Source of the DNA: Microglena sp. YARC
Lineage: Eukaryota; Chlorophyta; Chlorophyceae; Chlamydomonadales; Chlamydomonadaceae
Reading direction: 5' to 3'
Length of the DNA: 64,000 nt
Assembly: GCA_022414725.1 (NCBI GenBank)
Contig: CM039467.1
Coordinates: 18,354,624 to 18,418,623, forward strand
Below, in pieces: positions 56,361-64,000 of the stretch. The position numbers and the translations under genes are program-made. How positions within the stretch are numbered: position 1 is the first letter of the stretch; each line of letters begins with the position of its first letter. A model generated the notes under the pieces. The model was given only the letters and a program-made list of their open reading frames with translations, ran no database searches and was not told the origin of the DNA.

Positions 56361-56717
56361 ATGACTTCTACAGGCATTGTTCCCATGTCGATAAGCTATA
56401 TGAATCGCACCGTCCACGTGCTCCGGAGTGACATGGCGCCAGACATAGTCATCAAGCTTCAAAGCCTGTCAAACCACACGGGACGCGTTTGGACAGAGAA
56501 TGCAGATGGTATCACAGTGTTCACACCTGAGCTGAGTGTGCATGATACAACAGATGTAACTACCATTAAGGCTGCGCGCGTGGAGAACACCTACATCATC
56601 GAGATTAATCGGTCATATGTCATCGCTTACTGCGGCATTCAAATTCTAAGGATTTGCAGACAGCAGCAGCAAGCTATGTTTGTGTGCAACGGTTCCACTA
56701 TGGATGCTACAACTTGA
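56361..56717 (+). CDS. Hypothetical virus-like protein, 118 aa
   Basis: Intronless ORF starting MTSTGIVPMSISYM, with alternating hydrophobic/polar stretches suggesting beta structure (ADGITVFTPELSV, NTYIIEINRSYVIAYCG). An A/T-rich TTATTAATATAAAG element lies about 40 bp upstream. No family recognised. The region just after its stop (56742-56830) is duplicated at 50935-51000. Confidence 0.5.
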   Translation: MTSTGIVPMSISYMNRTVHVLRSDMAPDIVIKLQSLSNHTGRVWTENADGITVFTPELSVHDTTDVTTIKAARVENTYIIEINRSYVIAYCGIQILRICRQQQQAMFVCNGSTMDATT

Positions 56718-56865
56718 CATGGAGGATCGTACAGTCAACGCTGTGTACGGCACACCTTACGGTGTATCACCTAATGGTGTAGCAACCCACGGGGCAGTGG
56801 AACACCAATACGATTTTGAATCAACAAATCTCGAGACTGTCATGTTGCTTACATTCGCAAGTATA

Positions 56866-57108
56866 CAGTTGTTCTCAAATATTTTTGGGACACTCAGTAT
56901 AATTTGAATGATATCCCTTGAAACCAGGTACAGGTCCGTGGTTCACTACAAATATTTTTTGAGGAGTCTCAGGAAGGTTTGTAATATATACAACGTGTCC
57001 AAGAGCTCACTACATAGATGGGTCAATGCTGATCATGTTGGTAAAAGTAAGCGTTTAAAACGAAAAAGGAAAGAATTGTCCATTATTGACCGGTTTGAGT
57101 GTAACTAA
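56866..57108 (+). mobile_element. Tc1/mariner-type remnant: left end plus transposase N-terminus
   Basis: After TA (56864-56865) comes an end CAGTTGTTCTCAAATA, identical to the left end of the miniature element at 60918-61117. The 66-codon ORF from 56908 follows. It is helix-turn-helix-like (LRKVCNIYNVSKSSLHRWVN) with a basic tail (KRLKRKRK), resembling a transposase DNA-binding N-terminus. No DDE/D catalytic region follows, so it is truncated. Confidence 0.55.
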
Positions 57109-57124
57109 AAACACATCTTAGCTC

Positions 57125-57520
57125 ATGGGTGCATTGCCACAAGATGTGTTAGACACGATCATCAACATGATTGATACGCAAACAAAGATCTTGCTGTACG
57201 ACTCAAAGGTGTTGCATGATCTATTTTCGTTAACAATGTATAAAAATATAGAGGAAGACATTTTTGAGAAATTCAAGGTGCAACACAACAAGCAGCTGCA
57301 TTCTTGTCTCAAATGCTTACAATATCATGTGTGGAGTGACGGGACTCCAATGAAGAACAGGTGTAGGCACTTCTATAAATTGTCAGGGGCCGAACACGTA
57401 TCCGCGCTGAATGACAAGTGCATTGCTCACAACTCAGCAAAAACGCACACTCCATCTCGGGAACAACAATTATTTCAACAACAAATAAATACTGAAGAAT
57501 TCTTCCGGAGGCTCCTCTGA
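57125..57520 (+). CDS. Hypothetical protein with F-box-like N-terminus
   Basis: 131 codons, intronless. The N-terminus LPQDVLDTIINMIDTQTKIL resembles an F-box (Leu-Pro start, hydrophobic spacing), which would recruit a target to an SCF ubiquitin ligase. The C-terminal part has Cys/His residues (HSCLKCLQYHVW) and no recognised domain. F-box proteins are common in large DNA viruses; the match is short, so confidence is low. Confidence 0.45.
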   Translation: MGALPQDVLDTIINMIDTQTKILLYDSKVLHDLFSLTMYKNIEEDIFEKFKVQHNKQLHSCLKCLQYHVWSDGTPMKNRCRHFYKLSGAEHVSALNDKCIAHNSAKTHTPSREQQLFQQQINTEEFFRRLL

Positions 57521-57616
57521 AAAGATACATTTTCTTTTTTCGACTGCTTAAAATCCTGCTTCGTCGATACAAACAACGTTAGAGCTGTCTCTGTACTTTT
57601 GAATGTCCGTAGAGAA

Positions 57617-57967
57617 TTATAATGTATGCACAGGATTCACTCTTTGCCCCCCTGGTCTATTTGCGCTAGTCAGTTGTTTCAATTCGCTGATTGTGACACT
57701 ACATGCATCGAGAGCATCCTCTATGATGTCGAACCCCTTCTCCTGCGCCCACATCAGTGCTTGACGGCCGCAGAAGAGTCCATTGTCATCTCTGATGGCT
57801 GGCAATGAAGTCACCTGCCACACCGAGAGTAGTTCAGTCACGCAATATGTAAGGGGTTCATCAAGTGCTATGATGCGAAACCCCATGACCTGTAGTGGAT
57901 GTAATATATGGTTGTATGCTTCAATTGACGGACAAGAGGCAGATACGATGACAAATTTGTGTCCCAT
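57617..57967 (-). CDS. Small thioredoxin-fold-like protein, 116 aa
   Basis: I start at 57967 (MGHKFVIVSASCPS) because the longer frame reads through A/T-rich spacer and a miniature-element end. A beta-alpha-beta start with a single Cys, then WQVTSLPAIRDDNGLFCG (cis-Pro-like turn) and a helix (QALMWAQEKG), fits the thioredoxin/glutaredoxin fold. There is no CxxC pair, so redox activity is doubtful. It is convergent with the F-box-like gene. Confidence 0.45.
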   Translation of the reverse strand: MGHKFVIVSASCPSIEAYNHILHPLQVMGFRIIALDEPLTYCVTELLSVWQVTSLPAIRDDNGLFCGRQALMWAQEKGFDIIEDALDACSVTISELKQLTSANRPGGQRVNPVHTL

Positions 57968-58022
57968 GTTGGTTGTTATTAATACATAAGCCAATATTTT
58001 GCAATCAGACGCGCACCACCTA

Positions 58023-58130
58023 CAGTCAGCGGAACAGTAAAATGAAACATATATCAGATGGAAATAAATGTACGACATCGCCGTTAGAAAATTGTCGTTA
58101 AGAATTCTCGACATACAAGAAAAGCGCAGG
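58023..58130 (+). repeat. Miniature-element end, CAGTCAGCGGAACAG type
   Basis: After TA (58021-58022): CAGTCAGCGGAACAGTAAAA, TGAAACATATATCAGATGG and TACGACATCGCC. The same sequence starts at 59336. The first 28 bp also occur at 51493 and, inverted, near 49270. No opposite end was found here. Confidence 0.6.
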
Positions 58131-58305
58131 AGCGGGTCGGAAGCTGTTACGTTTGTCACAGACCACTTGTAGAGTCCGCCCACAAAGCTTCATTGTATTC
58201 ATCCAGCTTGACGTGTGTACGGACGTGGATGACTTGACAGTTCAATCTCCATAGGGGTATCATAGGGGTCAACTCCCCCGTGGCTGCTGTCCTTTACGAA
58301 CAGAG

Positions 58306-58392
58306 ATTCGGGAATGACGATGCCCTCAAGATGGAGTTCGTGCGTTGCTTGTTTCGCGCCTAAGATCACGATTTCTGCTTCGACATGCCCCC
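58306..58392 (+). pseudogene. Fragment copy of the primase-helicase gene
   Basis: GGGAATGACGATGCCCTCAA, GATGGAGTTCGTGCGTTGCT and TCACGATTTCTGCTTCGACA repeat 6279-6361 of the D5-type pseudogene almost exactly (one change makes a stop). The block left of it (GGCTGCTGTCCTTTACGAAC) recurs at 59865. Confidence 0.8.
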
Positions 58393-58416
58393 TCCGGTGT
58401 GTGTGTGTGTCTGCTG

Positions 58417-58504
58417 GTTGATGTGAATTGTGGGCTCCCCTCCGGTCACCCACCCGCTCGGTTCCTCGCGGACTCCTTTATGGGGGCCCACAGTTCACAT
58501 CAAC
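58417..58504. mobile_element. 88-bp foldback element
   Basis: Terminal inverted repeats GTTGATGTGAATTGTGGGC and GTTGATGTGAACTGTGGGC (18 of 19 match). The interior CTCGGTTCCTCGCGGACTCC is shared with 9415-9590 and 56030-56105. Confidence 0.7.
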
Positions 58505-58705
58505 TACGTAACTTTTAAGTCTTACGTTGTTTGTAAAAGATTCTTGGGAGGTTGCAACAGTAGTTGCCTCGTTTGCTTTCCGAAAATAACTAATCTTCGA
58601 AACGCTGTCGATACCAAATGGTGGTCATGACAAGCAGAGCCCCCGTATTCATGGAAAAAATACAGAGAAAGGGGTCTAGTTGACGTGGTTTTAAAGTGGC
58701 CACGT

Positions 58706-59080
58706 CTAGTTGACGTGGTTTCTCACGATGAAAGGCACGAGCACGTGACTGACCATGTGATTCCTTTTCCTCTGGAGGTGTTCGCGGTATCGCTCTGCGA
58801 TCACTCGAACTGCCTTACTTACGCGCAGCCAAGACATGCAAATCTTCTCGAAGAAGACCTCCTGGATTTCTGTATCAAAGTAAGAGATCGACAGTGTATC
58901 GGCGCCAAATAAGTCGAGGTTGATGTCCTTGGATCCAGGTCGGATGATGAACAGCCTCTCCAGTATGCGGTAGATGGTAGATGGTTCTTCGGTCATACAC
59001 AAGGCTTCCAGCGCAAACAACTTGTGTCTGTTCCTTTTGTCCATGTACAATTTGGAGTCATAGCATTCAGACATGTACAT
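58706..59080 (-). CDS. Hypothetical protein, 124 aa
   Basis: Intronless, protein-like ORF with helical segments (IYRILERLFIIRPG, SKAVRVIAERYREHLQRKRN). No family recognised. Position and style match the other virus-like genes. Confidence 0.4.
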   Translation of the reverse strand: MYMSECYDSKLYMDKRNRHKLFALEALCMTEEPSTIYRILERLFIIRPGSKDINLDLFGADTLSISYFDTEIQEVFFEKICMSWLRVSKAVRVIAERYREHLQRKRNHMVSHVLVPFIVRNHVN

Positions 59081-59358
59081 TCCATAGATTTTTATGGTCC
59101 ACGAACTTAGAGAACGCTGGGAAGGAAGCGTCTCCGAATGTGAACATCACAGGTGGAAAAGTGTATATGTTGTATACCAGATGCGGATCATACGGATCAT
59201 GTGATTTGTATGCAGCATTAGCAAGTTGCAACCATATTTTTCACCGACTGTTTGACATATTAGTTAGATTTTGGATAGAGTTGGTTTGGTTGTCTTCTTG
59301 CTCAGATGGAAATGGTTTCAATTTTTTAAACCCTACAGTCGGCGGAACAGTAAAATGA
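59060..59358 (+). CDS. Hypothetical ORF ending in a miniature element
   Basis: The part from about 59070 reads FLWSTNLENAGKEASPNVNI and CGSYGSCDLYAALASCNHIF. The last codons (PTVGGTVK) come from the transposon end at 59336, so the native 3' end is missing. Not recognised. Confidence 0.3.
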
Positions 59359-59380
59359 AACATATATCAGATGGAAATAA

Positions 59381-59852
59381 ATGTACGACATCGCCTTTAG
59401 GAAATTGGCGTTAAGAATGGTGTTAAAAATTCTGTGTTTACGAACATCAGAAAAATGTTCGAAAACTGTGTGCCCTGACGCATTTAGGGTGAGCATAAGG
59501 AAATCGCTCTCTGGCAGAGAAACAATATGTGCCTCACTCGCTCAAGTTTGCAGACATGGCGTGACACCTATCCTAACAGCCACGCCATTCCAGATTGCTG
59601 ACATGGATGTAGCATTGCAAATGTACTCGAACCTATGGCCCACTCTTGACCATAGCAGACATTACTGCCTGAACCCTTTGATCTTGGCTGCCGAGCTCCT
59701 AGAGCACGCAGGGTGGGGCTCTACCCCAATGTAAAACGCTTCAAGGGTGAGAAAGGTCGGCGTTATAATTACACAATAGAGCAAATGATCTTAACAGGAA
59801 CCACTCATGGCATCGTTTTCAACGGGACACCTGTTGTACACTCGACGGAATG
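59381..59852 (+). pseudogene. Hypothetical virus-like gene with one frameshift
   Basis: The frame from about 59500 (ATPFQIADMDVALQMYSNLW, LNPLILAAELLEHAG) ends at 59734. The next frame continues directly (YPNVKRFKGEKGRRYNYTIE, then a stop at 59852). The split is at a GGGTGGGG run (59711-59718). A single-base change there would join them. Its start lies within the element beginning at 59336. Not recognised. Confidence 0.4.
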
Positions 59853-60088
59853 AACTCCCCCGTGGCTGCTGTCCTTTACGAACAGAGATTCGGGAATGAC
59901 GATGTGGGTCCAAATATCACCAAAAGAAAAAGAATACTCACCCCCTCTTAATGGGAGCGAACCGATGGGAAGTGTGCCATTCCGGGAGGACCAAAGAGCG
60001 TTGCGAGCGACAAGGGACATTTACAATGCCCTAAAAAAAAAGGTGATCATACAGTATTTACTGGTGTGTAAGGTCATTGACAAGGGCG

Positions 60089-60699
60089 TCAAGTGTGTAA
60101 CACCTGGCGAAACGCCGTTTTCACCTCGGACCTGCAAGATGGACAAGTCTTATCGGTGCAACGATCAAGCCATTTTGAGATGCAGGGTAGACAGAACATA
60201 TGTCCACACTGAAGCATCTGCGTGCACTGGAGAACTCCTTGGCATATCGAGCATGTCAGGTGCTGCCGGATGATGTCCATCAATGCAGAAGGTTGCTCAT
60301 CCTTATCAATCATGTTGTTGAACATGAAGAAGTAGGGGTTGGCAACGCGGGCGCCTGTCTTTGGGTGCAGTACTTCTTCGCAGCCTCCGAAGGAGACCCT
60401 ATCGTTGTGCTCGAATGTCCATGTGTCGGAGGGCGATAGCTTGCACATCTTCTTCCCATTGGCGCGGGAGACGTAGGTGCCATTAAGTGAACCTTGGTCG
60501 GTCAATGTGGGAGCGCCACAACCGCCTTGCGGCATCTTGATAATCGCATGTTGCCGCGAGAGGATCGAGGGAACCTCCGGGTCGTCCATGGGGATGGTAG
60601 ATTTGGAGTTCTCCCTATCGGGATCTCGCCGCTATTCGACATGGTAGCGAAGCTGCGCAGGTCCACGTATACGTGGGGGCGGTTGATGTAATGAAACAT
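60089..60699 (-). CDS. FHA-RING E3 ubiquitin ligase-like protein, one frameshift
   Basis: An N-terminal FHA domain (phosphothreonine recognition) is split over two frames: GEIPIGRTPNLPSP (60699-60590) then SILSRQHAIIKM, TDQGSLNGTYV and NDRVSFGG. The GR, SRxH and NGT positions are the usual FHA core. A RING finger follows (LTCSICQGVL, CGHMFCLPCI, CPSCRSEV; C3HC4 spacing) and ends 12 residues before the stop. FHA plus RING is the architecture of CHFR/Dma-type ligases, usually longer. The break is at a CCCC run near 60587, one base short, so it may be a read error. It is intronless and lies beside the RNA ligase gene. Confidence 0.75.
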
Positions 60700-60917
60700 G
60701 GTGATGCTTATTAACAGAATGGGGAACCGAAATCAATTTTTTTTGTATCCCATCACTCTTGCAAGCCTACAAACTGCCGATGCCACTACATAAACCGCTT
60801 TCTGGAGTGTACGGTACGGTACACCTTATGGTTAAATTCAACGGAACAGAGAATCAGCTGGAGTTGGTTGGATACAGTGAGACAGCAGTTTGACTTTTCA
60901 TGCTACTTTTTGACATA

Positions 60918-61117
60918 CAGTTGTTCTCAAATAATTTTAACCCCCACCCCCTGATACTGATATGGGGACACAGACGGTTTGAACGGTTTACCAAAGAGGC
61001 TACTCGGAATATCTTCGAGAACCTCTTCAACCTTCTGCACCCCCCAACGTTGCCCAAAAGCAACGATCTGCAGTCTGGATGATTATAAGGTGTCCCACTT
61101 TATTTGAGAACAAACTG
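60918..61117. mobile_element. 200-bp TA-flanked miniature element
   Basis: TA at 60916-60917 and 61118-61119. Ends CAGTTGTTCTCAAATAA and CAGTTTGTTCTCAAATAA (reverse complement of the right end). It shares its left end with the transposase remnant at 56866, so that family probably mobilised it. It sits 33 bp upstream of the RNA ligase start. Confidence 0.75.
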
Positions 61118-61149
61118 TAAGGCACCACCGACAACTGTATGTTAGTCGA

Positions 61150-62694
61150 ATGCCGGCCTTCATTCCATTTCCCCCGATCCAGCATTTCAGGAACGTCCTG
61201 AAAGAGTTGCCGTACGTCTTCGGAAGCGCGATCCCGCAGACGCTCAAGTTCCGAGGCACGGTCAAACTGCACGGGACGCACTCGGACATTGTGAGGCACT
61301 TCATTAATGGAACCCCTGACTACGTCGACACCATTCAGTCTCGAAACAGAATCCTGTCAGTCGACAACGACAACCAAGGCTGCCACATGTTTCTGACTGC
61401 GAAGAAGTACTCCGATCTGTTCGATCGTATCCAAGAGATCCATGGAGCAGATATAAGATCGAACATCGTCGTATGTGGCGAGTACTGCGGTAAAGGTGTG
61501 CAGAACAAGGTGGCCCTGTGTAAGCTCGCCAAGATGTTTGTGATATTTGCGATCAGAATCGACTACAGTCAGAGACAGAATTTGTGGGACACCCTTACCG
61601 GTGACCCTTGAACCCAATTGATTGGGTAGGTCAGCTAAAGGTTTTGTATCAAGGTCCCAATCCTTCGTGTCCTTCATCCCGTATTTCAGCATTTAAGCTG
61701 GCCCAGAGGATAACAATTGTAAGCTTCTAACTGACCCAGGTGGGTCGGTTGGTTGAGCGCCCACATTTGCCTCTCCGGAAGCTGGGGTTTTAGGGGGGGG
61801 GGGCGAGGGAACACAGAATACATCCGGTCGCTCCACGTTATCAGAAGCAGAAGAAGGTTCAGCAGAGTTCACGTCTAGGTTCCAGGTTGCACTATAGCCA
61901 CATTGGATGCGCTTTGACACTGTTGTGACAGTGCAGTACTTAGTGGACCTTGACGTTATTTACCACCATCTTCTGCTTCTCAAACGTTTTAGCCCTTTCT
62001 CCTTTGTCTGACACTACTTCTTCTTCTCATGGTGATACAATATTGCACGCACATTTCCTTATACCCATAATCAACTTTTCAAAATAAAAGGTGTCCCACA
62101 ATCAAATGTCCCTAGCTGTATGAATGGGTTGACATGACCAAGTACAGCACGGTGTTCTGTCAGGAGGAATGGATCTTCAACATCATGAATTTTCCGACGT
62201 ACGAGGTGGAAGTCGACATGAGCGACACGCAGCCCGTGCAAGACTACATGGCGGATCTCACAAACTCCGTGGATGCAGAGTGTCCGTTCGCGTACCAAAT
62301 GGCCGGTGTCAAGGGTGGTGGCGAGGGCATCGTGTGGACGTGCGTGGACCACCCATCGTCTCGTCTGTGGTTCAAGACGAAGGGCAACACGCATTGCACT
62401 GCCGTCACGAAGCAAGCGGTGCCTTCGCAGGCAGAGTACATCAAGACTGTGACCGAGTTCGTCGAGTCCGTCACGACCGAGTCTCGGTTGAGCCAAGGTC
62501 TCGAGTGCCTGGTTGAACAGGGCGTGGAGTTGCGGATACAAAGCGTCTCTGAGTTTTCGTCATGGGTGTGCCGAGACGTGTTCAAGGAGGAACGAGACAC
62601 GATCGAAGAAAACGGATTCAATGTGAACGACGTTCGTAAGGCGTTGTACAGGAAATCAGGGAACTGGTACAAACAACGGGTGGCAACCGCATAA
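61150..62694 (+). pseudogene. Rnl2-type RNA ligase, interrupted by a miniature transposon
   Basis: This family seals RNA breaks through an enzyme-AMP intermediate. The first part (61150-61565) has the nucleotidyl-lysine motif VKLHGTHSDI (about residue 38) and motif III-like IVVCGEYCGKGVQ. The second part (62121-62694) has motif IV EGIVWTCVD and motif V LWFKTKG. Between them lies a 553-bp element flanked by TA. If the element and one TA are ignored, both parts are in the same frame and total 990 nt (329 aa), close to T4 Rnl2's 334. Motif I ends in His where Asn is usual. As it stands, the gene is disrupted unless the insert is spliced or excised. Intronless, virus-like neighbourhood. Confidence 0.8.
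61566..62118 (+). mobile_element. 553-bp TA-flanked Tc1/mariner-like miniature element, copy 2
   Basis: Flanked by TA (61564-61565, 62119-62120). Ends CAGTCAGAGACAGAATTTGT and, inverted, CAGCTAGGGACATTTGATTG, both leading into TGTGGGACACC. Co-linear with 1449-2015. No transposase. It lies inside the RNA ligase gene. Confidence 0.88.
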
Positions 62695-62833
62695 GTCAAT
62701 TTCTAGAGCATGAATAAGCGTAATTGTGCATGGTAAGTAAACTGAACTTAAGATAAACCTGTTGTTTTCTATGGCATCCAACAAGAGCATGGATGTCTTC
62801 ACGTTCACATTTCCAAAATAATTTTGAGCATGT

Positions 62834-63127
62834 ATGGAAGGGATGAGTGACTTTGATAATCGTTTGCGGCAGCTTGAGGCGGAACAGGCAAACCAGCGTC
62901 AGGATATCCAAGCCTTACGGGATGCCACGTCCACCCAGATCCAGCGCCTGGACAAGGAGATCCAAGCCGTGCGGGATGCCACGTCCACCCAGATCGAGCG
63001 TGAGTTGGAAATGGCATGGGCCGCGGCGTACCATGAACTGCAAGGGATGTTGACCGATGCTCAGTTGACCCAAGTTAAACTGGCAACATTCGGCATGCAC
63101 AAACTCACACCCCATCTTGCTTGTTGA
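62834..63127 (+). CDS. Small coiled-coil protein, 97 aa
   Basis: After MSDFDNRLRQLEAEQANQRQ come two near-identical heptad-rich repeats (IQALRDATSTQIQRLDKE and IQAVRDATSTQIERELE), corresponding to a 54-bp duplication, then AAAYHELQGML. It is surely helical and probably oligomeric; function unknown. Short coiled-coil repeats of this kind occur in large DNA virus and algal proteins. Confidence 0.5.
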   Translation: MEGMSDFDNRLRQLEAEQANQRQDIQALRDATSTQIQRLDKEIQAVRDATSTQIERELEMAWAAAYHELQGMLTDAQLTQVKLATFGMHKLTPHLAC

Positions 63128-63133
63128 AAATCC

Positions 63134-63512
63134 TTGATTGCAGGCATCAAGACTGTGTTTGAGGCCAAACGCTTGCTCGTGCGCACAATCAACAACGTGT
63201 GCAAGCCAGGCGACAGTCTCCCCACCAGTGGATCGACGACTCTGGTCTGGCCGAAGCGCAACATGCCCTCGAGGGGAGCAGCACGCGCCGTCTCTGCGTC
63301 CTCTACGAGTCAGACTGCGAGATCCTGAAATGCTACAAGGAGGACGCTCGATCCACCTACACATCCGACCACGCGTCGCATGCGCCTGCTCTGTGCATGG
63401 ATGCCCTCCAGAATACAATATGCCTGTCATCCCCCCATCTGGCCCATCATGGTTGGCAAATGGAGAAATCAAGCCAATCGACTCCTACATTAATCCGCGG
63501 TATGTGTTAGAA
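63134..63512 (+). other. Coding-like remnant with unresolved frame
   Basis: One frame reads QWIDDSGLAEAQHALEGSST and CVLYESDCEILKCYKEDA. Another reads PSGPSWLANGEIKPIDSYIN up to a stop at 63513-63515. They look like two pieces of one broken gene. Not recognised. Confidence 0.35.
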
Positions 63513-63514
63513 TG

Positions 63515-63665
63515 AATGGACGAACGGTGGGCTGCGCAAGCCGCCTTGGTCAGTGTGAGAATGAATGGAAGAACGTGGGGTCTGCGAAACTTAAGCCGCC
63601 TTGGTGTGTGTGAGGATGAATGTACGAGACGGGGGTCTGCGAAAGCCGCCGTGGTGTGTGGACAA
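63515..63665 (+). repeat. About 52-bp unit, three copies
   Basis: GAATGAATGGACGAACGGTG, GGGTCTGCGAA and GCCGCCTTGGT repeat at about 63514, 63558 and 63614. A related piece occurs near 2585. Confidence 0.8.
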
Positions 63666-63669
63666 CACC

Positions 63670-63815
63670 ACTGACCCCTTTAATCAATCCCATCTGTTCA
63701 CGTTTCGAGTCAACAGCTGAATTCCACTGCCCCACTCCGTGGGGCCCGCGATCCCCCTTCACAATCCCAATAGAGTTGTCGAGCAGAAGCCTGCTTGAGA
63801 CCTTTTTGAATTTGT
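63670..63815 (+). repeat. 130-bp dispersed repeat copy
   Basis: Same order of blocks as 3205-3345 and 9640-9770: GAGTCAACAGCTGAATTCCA, CTGCCCCACTCCGTGGGGCC, TTGTCGAGCAGAAGCCTGCT. Confidence 0.8.
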
Positions 63816-63869
63816 ATACGGCACCGCCAAGCCGCCGCTGGGTTGTTGCTAGGTTGATGGTGCCACATG

Positions 63870-64000
63870 GGATCAGAGAGTGAGTCAGCAGGTCAATTCC
63901 ACTGTCCCGCGGAGCGGGACCCGCGATCCCCCCTTCAGAATTCCTCGAGACCATGCTCGGATTCTTTGGAGGACCGGACCATAGTGAATGAGGTTGCGAA
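63870..64000 (+). repeat. 130-bp dispersed repeat copy with extended right end
   Basis: GAGTGAGTCAGCAGGTCAAT, CTGTCCCGCGGAGCGGGACC, then GGAGGACCGGACCATAGTGA and ATGAGGTTGCGAA, as at 9785-9935. It reaches the window edge. Confidence 0.8.

Overview
The window looks like a nuclear contig from a flagellated, probably green-lineage alga; the species is not determinable from the sequence. The evidence is spliceosomal GT-AG genes with large repeat-filled introns, plant/green-algal type TTTAGGG telomere-like motifs, a 5'-truncated LINE, many Tc1/mariner-like miniature elements, and blocks of compact intronless virus-like genes. It is a scaffold: positions 42962-43961 are an N gap, and single-base indels are frequent in some parts, so some frameshifts may be consensus errors.

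Layout. (1) 1-9.3 kb: minisatellites, one full miniature transposon, and a frameshifted D5-type primase-helicase (about 4.56-6.66 kb), a hallmark gene of nucleocytoplasmic large DNA viruses, followed by a second broken, unrecognised gene (8.05-9.31 kb). (2) 10.2-11.9 kb: a perfect spacer-less 324-bp palindrome abutting a 5'-truncated LINE, whose TGTAA-repeat tail runs into the 3' end of an acidic hypothetical gene. (3) 12-18.9 kb: minisatellites, homopolymers and interspersed repeats, with no convincing gene. (4) 18.95-42.77 kb, minus strand: one 14-exon host gene. Its exons sum to 2313 nt (770 codons plus stop), all junctions are GT-AG and all phases agree. It encodes a coiled-coil protein. 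Its introns are mostly tandem arrays, and most of these arrays are copies of the neighbouring exon edge together with its splice site; the extreme case is a 9-kb array of a 184-bp unit. (5) 46.17-53.00 kb: a 6.8-kb structure bounded by 1.1-1.2 kb inverted arms and holding an intron-split chromodomain gene. (6) 53.0-55.0 kb: a gene for an acidic, repeat-containing protein with a J-domain-like HPD motif. (7) 55.7-63.5 kb: a second block of short intronless virus-like genes: an F-box-like protein, a thioredoxin-fold protein, an FHA-RING protein, an Rnl2-type RNA ligase and a coiled-coil protein.

The two virus-like blocks share repeats (a 130-bp dispersed repeat, a TA-flanked miniature element, and a fragment of the primase-helicase gene copied at 58.3 kb). 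This suggests remnants of one decaying endogenous large DNA virus. The RNA ligase gene is cut by a 553-bp TA-flanked miniature transposon, and its reading frame is continuous across the inferred empty site. By contrast, the 14-exon host gene has no frameshift.

The most unusual signal is the repeated seeding of minisatellites from exon-intron boundaries in one gene, on both donor and acceptor sides. It produces dozens of decoy splice sites.
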